DNA of 64,000 nt from VRUE01 sp963699215 (GTDB lineage: Bacteria; Actinomycetota; Thermoleophilia; Solirubrobacterales; 70-9): the NCBI GenBank assembly GCA_963699215.1, contig OY969422.1:868001-932000 (forward strand), read 5' to 3'. This document shows positions 36,115 to 45,914 of the stretch, piece by piece. A program made the translations under genes and the position numbers. Under the pieces are notes generated by a model. The model was not told where the DNA came from, searched no databases, and was given only the letters and a program-made list of their open reading frames with translations. Position 1 is the stretch's first letter; each line of letters begins with the position of its first letter.

Positions 36115-37584
36115 ATGAACCGGCAGATCGTCAAGCTCTTCGGCCTGATCGTCGTCCTCTTCGCGGTGCTGATCGGGTTCACGTCCTACTGGGCGGTCTT
36201 CGACGCGCAGGCGCTGAAGGAGAAGACCGCCAACAAGCGCCCCCTGCTGGAGCAGCAGCGGATCGAGCGGGGGCGGATCCTGGCGGCGGACGGGACCGTG
36301 CTCGCACGCTCGGTCGCCAAGGGCAGCGGCGACAACCTCCGCTACGTGCGCCGCTACCCGGAGGGGGCGCTGTACGGGCACCCGATCGGCTACAGCTTCG
36401 TGCGCGAGGGCGACAGCGAGTTCGAGAAGTTCCACAACGACGAGCTGGTCGGCGAGGGGTCCGAGTTCGGCTCGATCCTCGACGAGCTGCGCGGAGTGCA
36501 GCAGGAAGGCAACGACATCGTCACCAACATCGACCCCGAGGCGCAGCGGGTGGCGCTCGCCGGCCTCGAAGCCGAAACGGCCGGCTTCGGCGCGGTGGTC
36601 GCGATCGAGCCCAGCACGGGCCGGGTGCGGGTGCTCGCCTCGAACCCCCCCTACGATCCCAACCGGGTCCCGTTCGAGCTGTCGGAGCTGAACCGGAACA
36701 CGTTCGAAACGCCGCTGCTCGACCGCGCCACCCAGGGCCTCTACCCGCCCGGCTCGACCTTCAAGGTGGTCACCGCCGCCGCCGGCCTCGACAGCGGCGC
36801 GATCACGCCGGAAACGACGATCGACGCCCCCGGCACGATCGAAGTCCAGGGGCAGCCGCTCTCCAACGACTTCAACCAGGACTTCGGCGCGATCTCCCTC
36901 GACACGGCGCTGACCAACTCGGTCAACACCTGGTTCGCCCAGCTCGGCGAGCAGCTCGGCACCGAGACGATGTTCGAGTACATGGACGCCTTCGGCTTCG
37001 GCTCGACCCCGGCGATCGACCTCCCCGACGACCAGGTCTACCGCAGCGGCATCTACGGCGAGGGCGAGCTGCTCGGCTCGGGCGACCCGGTCGACATCGC
37101 CCGCGTCGCCTTCGGTCAGGAGCGGCTGGCGGTGACGCCGCTGCAGATGGCCGAGGTGGCCGCCGCGGTCGCCAACGGCGGCAGCCTGATGAAGCCGCAG
37201 ATCTGGAGCCGTGTGGTCGACCCCGACGGCCGCGTAATCGACCGCCTCGACCCCTCGCAGTACAGCCAGCCGATCGACGAGCAGACGGCGGCCGAGCTGA
37301 CGACCGCGATGGAAGGGGTGGTCAACGAAGGCACCGGCACCAACGCGGCGATCCCGGGTGTCGCCGTCGCCGGCAAGACCGGCACGGCGGAAACGCCCTT
37401 CAACGACTCCTGTGGCGGCGGCAGCGAAGAGAACCAGGCATGGTTCATCGGCTTTGCGCCGGCCGACGACCCCCAGATCGCGATCGCCGCGACGGTCGAG
37501 TGCACGACGGCCTTCGGCGGCGACGTCGCCGCACCGATCTTCCGCGAAGTGGCCGAAACGATCCTCAACAACGAAGGGAGCTGA
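36115..37584 (+). CDS. pbpA: Penicillin-binding protein (class B transpeptidase), PbpA
   Basis: 489 residues: one N-terminal membrane segment (FGLIVVLFAVLIGFTSYW), a dimerisation domain, and the transpeptidase with SxxK (PPGSTFKVV), SxN (TNSVNTWF) and KTG (VAGKTGTAE) motifs. It cross-links peptidoglycan made by RodA. The complete gene, 4 bases after rodA. Confidence 0.93.
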   Translation: MNRQIVKLFGLIVVLFAVLIGFTSYWAVFDAQALKEKTANKRPLLEQQRIERGRILAADGTVLARSVAKGSGDNLRYVRRYPEGALYGHPIGYSFVREGDSEFEKFHNDELVGEGSEFGSILDELRGVQQEGNDIVTNIDPEAQRVALAGLEAETAGFGAVVAIEPSTGRVRVLASNPPYDPNRVPFELSELNRNTFETPLLDRATQGLYPPGSTFKVVTAAAGLDSGAITPETTIDAPGTIEVQGQPLSNDFNQDFGAISLDTALTNSVNTWFAQLGEQLGTETMFEYMDAFGFGSTPAIDLPDDQVYRSGIYGEGELLGSGDPVDIARVAFGQERLAVTPLQMAEVAAAVANGGSLMKPQIWSRVVDPDGRVIDRLDPSQYSQPIDEQTAAELTTAMEGVVNEGTGTNAAIPGVAVAGKTGTAETPFNDSCGGGSEENQAWFIGFAPADDPQIAIAATVECTTAFGGDVAAPIFREVAETILNNEGS

Positions 37585-37586
37585 CA

Positions 37587-39460
37587 GTGTCGCCTGAAGT
37601 CGGCGAGGGAAGCACGATCGACGCGCGTTACCGGCTGCTGCGCCGGATCGGCTCGGGTGGCATGGCGGACGTCTGGCTGGCCGAGGACTCGCACCTGCAA
37701 CGCCAAGTGGCGCTCAAGGTCTTGCACCGCCGCTTCGCCCAGGACCGCGAATTCGTCGAACGCTTCCGCCGCGAGGCGGAGGCGGCCGCCGGCCTCTCGC
37801 ACCCGAACATCGTCGCCGTCTACGACCGCGGCGATGTCGACGGCACCTACTACATCGCGATGCAGCTGCTCGAGGGGCGCTCGCTGAAGGAGATGATCGA
37901 CCGCGGGCTGGCGCCCGAGCAGGCGGTCGGGTTGATCCGCCAGGTGCTCGAGGCGGCCGGCTTCGCCCACCGTCACGGCGTCGTCCATCGCGACCTCAAG
38001 CCACAGAACGTGATCGTCGACGAGGAGGGCAAGGCGACCGTCACCGACTTCGGCATCGCCCGCGCCGGCGCTTCGGAAATAACCCAGGCGGGCTCGGTGA
38101 TGGGCACCCCGCACTACCTCTCGCCCGAGCAGGCCCAGGGGCAGGCCGTCACCGCTGTCTCCGACCTCTACTCGGTCGGGGTGATGCTCTACGAGGCGCT
38201 CGCCGGGCGGGTGCCCTTCGAGGCCGACTCGGCCGTGGCGATCGCGATGAAGCAGGTCTCGCACACGCCGCAGCGACCGAGCTCGATCGCCCCGGCGGTC
38301 TCACCCGCGCTCGACGCGGTGACGATGCGAGCGCTCGAAAAGGACCCCGGCCAGCGCTTCCAGAGCGCCGAGGCGTTCATCGCCGCGCTCGACGCGGCCG
38401 GCCGGGACCCCGGCGGGGAGCACGGTGGCACCGCGGCGTTCGTGGCGCTGCCGTCGCCTGTCGTCGGCGCCGAGGATGCGGAGGCGGCCGAGGGAGACCC
38501 CGAGGAGGAGGAGCGCAAGCGCCGGCGTCGTTTCTGGATGATTCTCGCCGCCGCCGCCGTGGCGATCGGCGTCTTCCTCGGCTTCGCCCTGACCCGCGAC
38601 ACGACCACCGACGTCCCCGGCGTGACCGGCAACCAGCTCAACGTCGCCATCGCCCTGCTGGAACAGAACGGGTTCAAGGTCGGCGAGGTCGACCGGGTGC
38701 AGCGCGAAGTGGCCGTCAACACGGTGCTCGAGCAGGACCCACCGGCGGGCGGGGCCGAGCTCGACTGCGCCTTCCTTGGCTTCTTCTGCTCGAAGCCGAA
38801 GGTAGGGCTGACGGTCAGCGCCGGTCCCGGCAGCGCCGACGTGCCGGGCGGCCTGGCCGGCATGAGCCAGGAGGAAGCGGTGGCGAGGCTGGAAGAAGCG
38901 GGCTTCGAAGCGCAGGTGGAGACGGTCAACTCCGACCGGGTCGAAGCCGGCTTGGTGATCCGCTCCGATCCCTCCGGCGGCTCGACCGCGACGCGCGGCT
39001 CGGCTGTCGTCCTCACAGTCTCCAAGGGCGCGAAGCTGGCCACGGTCCCGGTGCTCGTGGGCACCCAGCGGTCAGTCGCCGTGCAGCAGATCCGCGGCCG
39101 CGGCCTGACTCCGAGCGTCGAAGAAGAAGAAAGCGCGAAGCCGGCGGGCGAGGTGATCCGCCAGTCGCCGAGCGCCGGCTCCGAGCTCCCCCGCGGCGCG
39201 GCCGTCTCGATCGTCGTCTCCAAGGGCGAGCAGAAGGCGAGGGTGCCGAACGAGATCGGCAAGGAACGGGCGGAGGCCGTCGAAGCGGTGCGCGACGCCG
39301 GGCTGCGACCCTCGGTGCAGGAACAGGAAACCGAAGTCCCCCAGCAGGTGGGGCGGGTAACCGACCAGTTCCCGCCCCCGGCTCGGAAGTCGAACCGGGC
39401 AGCGAAGTCACGCTGGTCGTCGGCAAGCGCGCGCCGGAAAGCGAAGCGGAAGCCGAATGA
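37587..39460 (+). CDS. pknB: PASTA-domain serine/threonine kinase PknB, frameshifted near C-terminus
   Basis: A kinase domain (GSGGMADVWLAED, VALKVLHRRF, HRDLKPQNVIVDEEG, DFGIARAG, GTPHYLSPEQAQG) is followed by an acidic-basic juxtamembrane segment, one membrane helix (MILAAAAVAIGVFLGFAL) and four PASTA repeats that bind muropeptides/lipid II. The frame breaks near 39,376 in a C-run. Removing one C gives GSEVEPGSEVTLVVGKRAPE and a TGA that overlaps the ddl ATG (ATGA), which supports the correction. GTG 37587 follows AAGGGAG. Confidence 0.9.
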
Positions 39461-40425
39461 AGGTCGCGGTGCTCTGCGGCGGCCGCTCCTCCGAGCACGA
39501 CGTCTCCCTGCGCTCGGGAGAGGCGGTCGCGGGCGGCTTGCGGCAGGCCGGCCATGAGGCGCTGCTGGTGACGATCGGGCGCGACGGGAGCTGGAGCTTT
39601 CGCGGCGCCCCGGTCGAGTTGTCGCCGGCCGCCGGGCTGTTTGGCGCCGACGCTGCCTTCCCCGCCCTGCACGGCCCCTTCGGCGAGGACGGCAGCGTGC
39701 AGGGCGTGCTCGAGTGGCTCGACGTCCCCTACGTCGGCTCCGATGTCCTCTCCTCGGCCGTCTGCATGGACAAGCTGACGCTGAAGCGCCTCTTCGCCCA
39801 GGCCGGCCTGCCGCAGGTCGAGTTCGCTGCAGTCGGCGAGGCGGGGTGGCGCGAGCGCTGCGAGGCGATGGGGCTGCCGCTCTGGGTCAAGCCCTCGCGG
39901 CTCGGCTCCAGCGTCGGCATCAGCAAGGTCGAGGATCTCGGCGAGAGCCTCGATGCGGCCGTCGACCTCGCCCTGCGCCACGACCCTCGGGCGATCGTCG
40001 AGGCGCATGCGCCGGGTCGTGAGATCGAGTGCTCCGTGCTCGGCAACGAGCGCCCCAAGACCTCGTTGCCAGGGGAGGTGATCGCCCACGGCGAGTGGTA
40101 CGACTACGAGACCAAGTACAGCGCCGGCGGCATGGAGCTGGCCGTGCCGGCGCCGATCCCCGGCGAGCTGACCACGTCGCTGCAGGAGCTGGCCGTCGAC
40201 GCCTTCGAGCTGGGTGGCTGCTCCGGCCTCGCCCGCTGCGACTTCTTCCTCGAAGCCGACGGCCGCCTGCTCGTCAACGAGATCAACACGATGCCCGGCT
40301 TCACCGAGACCAGCGTCTACGCGAAGCTCTGGGAGGCCACCGGCCTCGCCTACCCCGACCTATGCGACCGCCTGGTCGAGCTGGCGATCGAGCGCCACGC
40401 CGAGGCCCGCTCGCACGAGTTCTGA
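39457..40425 (+). CDS. ddl: D-alanine-D-alanine ligase
   Basis: A 322-residue ATP-grasp ligase: VAVLCGGRSSEHDVSLRSGE, LHGPFGEDGSVQGVLEWL, YVGSDVLSSAVCMDKL, WVKPSRLGSSVGISKV, and LVNEINTMPGFTETSVYAKL. It makes the D-Ala-D-Ala terminus of peptidoglycan precursors. Intact, in contrast with the paralogue at 13,124. Translationally coupled to pknB. It ends one base from the convergent kinase stop. Confidence 0.94.
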   Translation: MKVAVLCGGRSSEHDVSLRSGEAVAGGLRQAGHEALLVTIGRDGSWSFRGAPVELSPAAGLFGADAAFPALHGPFGEDGSVQGVLEWLDVPYVGSDVLSSAVCMDKLTLKRLFAQAGLPQVEFAAVGEAGWRERCEAMGLPLWVKPSRLGSSVGISKVEDLGESLDAAVDLALRHDPRAIVEAHAPGREIECSVLGNERPKTSLPGEVIAHGEWYDYETKYSAGGMELAVPAPIPGELTTSLQELAVDAFELGGCSGLARCDFFLEADGRLLVNEINTMPGFTETSVYAKLWEATGLAYPDLCDRLVELAIERHAEARSHEF

Positions 40426-40426
40426 C

Positions 40427-41934
40427 TCAGCCCAGCAGCTTGATGTCGCTGATCTCGATCTGGTAGCGGCCCGCCTGGTCGCGGGCTTCGGAGGACTTGG
40501 TGAACCAGAGGAGGAAGTAGGTCGAGGGCTGGCTGACGTCGAGGTCTATCTCCTGGGTCTCCTCCGCTTCGCTCGCTTCGCCCACGGGCTCGCCCCAGCC
40601 GGACAGCTCGGAGGGGGGGCCCGCCGGGGCGGCGAAGACCTCGGCGTCCCAGCCGGGGGTGGGGCCGCGGACGATCATCCTCTGCGGCGTCGCCGGCGAG
40701 GCGGCGGTGACGTAGACGCCGACCCCGGGGTCGGGCCCCGTCTTGGTGCCTTCGAAGGTTTCGGAGTCGTAGTGCTCGGTTTCCCACGCGGTTCCCGTCG
40801 GGTCGCCGTCGGTGGCGAGTTCGACCTTGCTGCCGACCTCTTCGCCGTCGCCCTGAGGGTCGTAATCGGTTGCACCCGAGATCGCTATGTCGCCGCCCTT
40901 GCCCTGGTCGGCTCCGCCGCCGCCGATCCCGCTGGAGATCAACTGCACCGCCAGCAGCGCCCCGCCGCCGACCAGGAGCAGGGCGACGATCGCCGCCCAG
41001 GACCAGCGGCCGCGACCGGAGAGCTTGCGCTTCGGCGGCGGCAGCGCGTCGAGCACGCTGGTCGCCTCGCCGGTGGTCGAGCCCGCCCGCGCCGCCTCGA
41101 CCTCGAGCGCGGTCTCGAGATCGTCGATCATCTCGCCGATCGACTGGTAGCGCTCGGCGGGGTTCTTCGCCGTCGACCGCTCGACCACCAGCGCCACCGC
41201 GGCCGAGGCCTCCGGCCGCCGCCGCTGCACGTCGGGCAGCTCCTCGTTGACGTGTTTCATCGCCACGCCGACCTGGCTGTCGGCGTGGAAGGGGACCTGG
41301 CCGACCAGCATCTCGTAGAGGACGACGCCGAGCGAGTAGATGTCCGACCGCGGGTCGACCGGCCTGCCCATCGCCTGCTCGGGGGCGACGTAGTCGGTCG
41401 TGCCGAGCACCCGCCCGGTGGCGGTCATCCCGTCCTGTTCGAGCTGGCGGGAGATGCCGAAGTCGGTCAGCTTGGCGCGCCCCTCTTCGTCGATCAGCAC
41501 GTTCTGCGGCTTGATGTCGCGGTGGACCATGTTGCGCCCGTGGGCGACGCCGAGCCCGCGGCCGACCTCGATCGCGTAGGCGATCGCCTCCTGCGTGTCG
41601 AGCGCGCCGACCCGGCCGATCCGCTGCTTCAGCGTCTCGCCCTTGACGTACTCGAAGACGATGTAGGGGTAGCCGCCGTCCTCGCCGGCGTCGATCACCG
41701 AGACGACGTTGGGATGGGTCAGCTTGGCCACCGCGCGCGCCTCCTGGCGGAAGCGCTGCAGCTGGTCCTCCTGCTCGGACATCTCGCGGTGCATCACCTT
41801 GACCGCGACCGGGCGGTCGAGCGTATCGTCGCGGGCCAGGTAGACGGTCGACATGCCGCCGCTCCCCAGCTTCGCCTCCAGCCGGTAGCGCCCGGAGAGA
41901 ACCGTTCCGATCATCGAGCTGGAGGGGCGGGAGC

Positions 41935-41938
<4 letters not shown>
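40427..41938 (-). CDS. Membrane serine/threonine kinase with extracytoplasmic β-domain
   Basis: 503 residues. The kinase domain has GSGGMSTVYLARD, VAVKVMHREM, HRDIKPQNVLIDEEG, DFGISR, and GTTDYVAPEQAMG. A membrane helix (AAIVALLLVGGGALLAVQLI) precedes an external domain of about 150 residues (DGDPTGTAWETEHYDSETF, VYVTAASPATPQRMIVRG) that looks like a discoidin/F5_8-type β-sandwich rather than PASTA repeats, so it may sense a different ligand. Its ATG overlaps the purM stop by 4 bases, an unusual coupling of purine synthesis and a kinase. Confidence 0.88.
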
Positions 41939-42937
<999 letters not shown>

Positions 42938-42941
<4 letters not shown>

Positions 42942-44266
42942 GCCGGCGATTCTTTCAGGCGCTTCGGTAGGTCGGGGGCAGGTTCGAAGATGTACTCACG
43001 GCCCACCCTTCGACGACTGAACAACCCACGGTCCACCAGGCCGGAGAGATCGGACCGCGCGGTCTCGTGCGTTACTCCCTGAACCTGCGCGTGCATGCCG
43101 AACGAATAGCTTCGGCCTGGGTGGCTCAGCGCGTCGGACAGGAGGTCGATCTGCCTGCGATTGAAGTCGCCGCCATGCTTGCCGAGCGCCTCGACCCGAC
43201 GTATCTCAGCCGTCTTCCTGCCGAGATACCGGTACAGCTCCTCGATGGCTCGCTCGATCACGAGGATCTGATGGACCAGGAAATACGTCGCGTCTCGCTC
43301 GTCCGTCTCCGTCTCCAGGAAGGCGCGTGCGTACTTCGCCGGCGCCCCGCGGAGGATTGGCGAGATCGGGAGGTACTCGACCAGCCAGTAGTCGCTGGCG
43401 GACATCGACCAGTAGAAGAGGATCCGCGCGGTGCGGCCGTTGCCGTCCTCGAAGGGGTGGTCGTAGGCGAGCCAAAAGTGCAGGAGGATCGCCCGTACGA
43501 CGGGGTGAACGAAGGGCTCGCTGTCTTCGCCTTCGTTGGCGAACCTGCAGAGGAGCCGCAAGCGCTCGGGGAGCTGCTCGGCCGGAGGTGGGCGGTGGAT
43601 CGGCCGGTCCTCGTCGCGATCGTAGACCGCGACGCGCTCGTCGCCGGGCCGCTGCAGCCGCCCGGCTGAGCTTGGATCGCCGAGCGTGCCCTCGGTGACG
43701 ATGCGATGCAGCTCCAGCACCGACTCCGGGGTGAGAGCGCCGCCCATGTCGTGCCGCATGAACTGCAGCGCGCGGTAGTTGTTGAGGATCATCCGCTCGC
43801 TGCGATCCCGAGGCTCCCGGCCGCTGCGCAGCAGCTCCTTTGCAGCGCTGCGCGACGTCGTCGCACCCTCCAGCTGACTCGAGCGGATCGCCTCCTCCAT
43901 CAGCGAGTTGACGAGGAAGCGCTGGCCTGCTTGATGGTCGGAGGTAACGACCTCGTCCATGACCACCTCCCCGCTGCATCGTCTGTCGATGTGACGCAGG
44001 CCCCTGAGGACGAGATCGGGGAGCGTGTAGGTGAACGGCGCTCCCTCGGGGTCGGTGAGCGGCAGCGGGCGCATCCCCGCGTTCCGATCGAGCTTCAGCT
44101 TCCACCACCACTCTTTCGCGCTGAGGTCCCCGGGCGGATCGAGGCGGCGCAACCTGTCCCAATGGAGGTATTCGTCTCTCGACCTCTTGTCGGGCGGCGC
44201 ATCCATCAACTCGCGCATGCGGCTGAATCGCTTGATGGAGACCGAAGGCGGCGTCTCTACGTACAT
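42938..44266 (-). CDS. Fic family protein (AMP-transferase type) with C-terminal winged helix
   Basis: 442 residues. The Fic core motif HPFEDGNGRTAR carries the catalytic histidine. An upstream inhibitory motif SSQLEG matches the [S/T]xxxE[G/N] class II self-inhibition helix. An N-terminal DUF4172-like part and a C-terminal winged helix (FGMHAQVQGVTHETARSDLS) suggest that it binds DNA. It probably AMPylates a protein target, possibly itself. The region upstream is very AT-rich, with TTTGGAT repeats that could be its own operator. It shares 4 bases with purM. Confidence 0.88.
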
Positions 44267-44267
44267 C

Positions 44268-44341
44268 GACCCAATCCAAATCTATCCAAATCTATCCAAG
44301 GATTTGGAAGTATATCCAAATCCAGAAGAAATTTGGATATA
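44268..44341 (-). promoter_or_regulatory. AT-rich repeated operator upstream of the Fic gene
   Basis: About 70 bases of low GC in an otherwise very GC-rich sequence. ATCCAAA (plus strand) occurs four times (near 44274, 44284, 44313 and, as ATCCAAG, 44294), twice spaced 10 bases apart. Inverted TTTGGA copies lie near 44303 and 44332. The tandem and inverted arrangement on about one helical turn resembles an operator for a winged-helix protein. Confidence 0.6.
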
Positions 44342-44342
44342 G

Positions 44343-45155
44343 CTAGCGGCGCTGGAGCTTGGCAAGCACGACCGTCGCCAGCCCTGCCCGGTACGCCGCA
44401 TAGGGCCACAGCGCCTTGTCGCGCTCGACCAGGCGGATCAGGCGCTGGGAGGCGAGGGTGGAGGCGAAGGAGGCGACGACGCCGATCGCCATCGCGCGGC
44501 GCAGCTCGGGGGAGGCGCCGCGGCGGCGCAGGCGCTCGCCCTTGAGGATCGTGGCGCCGACGATGATCGGCAGCGCGATCGTGCGCGAGAGCAGGTTTGC
44601 CTGGTCGCGTGAGAAGCGCCGCCAGCGCGCCGCTGCCAGGGTGACGCCGTTGCGCGAGACGCCCGGGGCGAGGGCTGCCGCCTGGGCGACCCCGAGCGCC
44701 AGGCCGTCGGCCGGGGTCGCGTCGCCGCGCCCGCGCCGCTGCGGCCGCGTGTCGGCGACCAGCATCGCCGCCGCACCCGCCAGCAGCCCGATCGCGGTTG
44801 CCCTCGGCCCCCCCAGCCGCCGCTCGATCGGTCGCTCCAAGCCGTAGCCGACCACCGCCGCGGGCAGGAACGAGAGGCCGAGGACCAGGGCGCGCCGCCC
44901 TTCGAACAGACGCAGCTCCTCGAGGATGGTCTGCCGCTGGCCGATCAGCAGCGCCGCCGCAGCGCCGCCGTGCAGCGCCACCTCGAAGCTCTTGCGCACC
45001 TCGGGATCGAGCCGCTCCCAGTCCCACCCCGCCAGCCAGGGCAGGAGGACGATGTGGGCGGAGGACGAGACCGGCAGCAGCTCGGCCGGGCCCTGGACGA
45101 TCCCCAGCGCCAGGGCGCGGGCGGCTGGGATCCGGCCGTCGGCCGCGCCGCTCAA
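44343..45155 (-). CDS. uppP: Undecaprenyl-diphosphatase
   Basis: 270 residues of UppP/BacA, recycling undecaprenyl pyrophosphate to the monophosphate carrier for cell wall and polysaccharide synthesis. Motif 1 ALGIVQGPAELLPVSSSAHI has the catalytic glutamate and SSS; motif 2 is APGVSRNGVTLAAAR. About seven to eight membrane segments. TTG 45155 overlaps the dedA stop (TTGA), so the genes are coupled. The longer open frame upstream is the dedA gene out of frame. Confidence 0.9.
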   Translation of the reverse strand: MSGAADGRIPAARALALGIVQGPAELLPVSSSAHIVLLPWLAGWDWERLDPEVRKSFEVALHGGAAAALLIGQRQTILEELRLFEGRRALVLGLSFLPAAVVGYGLERPIERRLGGPRATAIGLLAGAAAMLVADTRPQRRGRGDATPADGLALGVAQAAALAPGVSRNGVTLAAARWRRFSRDQANLLSRTIALPIIVGATILKGERLRRRGASPELRRAMAIGVVASFASTLASQRLIRLVERDKALWPYAAYRAGLATVVLAKLQRR

Positions 45156-45856
45156 GCGCCGCTGCTCGACGACGCCGCCGCGCCGGGCCGCGCCGGCTCC
45201 TCGCCGCCGCTGTCGGGCTCCTCGCCCGGCCCGCCGCCGCGATAGCGGCGGATCAAGAGGAAGATCGCCCCGCCGAGCACCGTCGCGACCACCGCGTAGT
45301 CGAGGTAGTGCAGGTGACCGCGCCACTCCTCCCAGTTCTCGCCCACCGCCTGGCCGACCAGGGCCAGCATCAGCACCCAGGGGATGCAGCCGAGCAGGGT
45401 CAGCACGGTGAAGCGCCAGAAGGGCATCTTGGCGACCCCGGCAGGCAGCGAGATGAAGGTGCGGATGATCGGCAGCATGCGGGTGAAGAAGACGGTCGCG
45501 TCGCCGTAGCGTTCGAACCAGTCGTCGGCCCATTTCAGGTACTTGGGCGGCAGGTGGATCAGCCGGTTTTTCTCCAGCAGGTCGAGGCGGGCGAAGTAGC
45601 CGACTGCGTAGGCCGCCCAGGAGCCGACCAGGTTGCCGAGCACGCCGGCGGCGACGACACCGAACAGCGAGAGCTCGCCGGCGGCGACGCTGGAGCCGGC
45701 GAAGAGCATGATCGCCTCGCTTGGCACCGGCAGGCAGGCGGACTCAAGCGCCATCAGGACGAAGACCGCCGGCAGCCCCGTGGAGCTGATGAAGTCGGTC
45801 CCCGCGTTGACGATCGGGTCGAGGAAGAAGTCGGTGACGCTGGCGAGTGGGAGCAT
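45152..45856 (-). CDS. DedA family (SNARE-associated/VTT-domain) membrane protein
   Basis: 234 residues with DedA motifs ALESACLPVPSEAIMLFAG and FFTRMLPIIRTFISLPAGVA followed by KMPFWRF. DedA proteins translocate or flip polyprenyl-phosphate and phospholipids; pairing here with uppP supports undecaprenyl-phosphate recycling. An alanine/serine/acidic C-terminal tail is present. ATG 45856 lies 13 bases after a minus-strand TAGAAT box. Confidence 0.87.
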   Translation of the reverse strand: MLPLASVTDFFLDPIVNAGTDFISSTGLPAVFVLMALESACLPVPSEAIMLFAGSSVAAGELSLFGVVAAGVLGNLVGSWAAYAVGYFARLDLLEKNRLIHLPPKYLKWADDWFERYGDATVFFTRMLPIIRTFISLPAGVAKMPFWRFTVLTLLGCIPWVLMLALVGQAVGENWEEWRGHLHYLDYAVVATVLGGAIFLLIRRYRGGGPGEEPDSGGEEPARPGAAASSSSGA

Positions 45857-45914
45857 GCGCGAAGCGGGGATTCTAGGGAGCAGACCGAACACCATCTAAA
45901 ATCGCACCGCTCCC
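45857..45914. promoter_or_regulatory. Divergent promoters of dedA-uppP and the polysaccharide locus
   Basis: 58 bases. Minus-strand TAGAAT (45870-45875) serves dedA, and plus-strand TAAAAT (45897-45902) lies 12 bases before the CapD-like ATG. GATTCTAGGGAGCA at 45869-45882 and CATCTAA...AATCG are shared with the hemB/ABC divergent region at 4546-4579. Confidence 0.5.
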
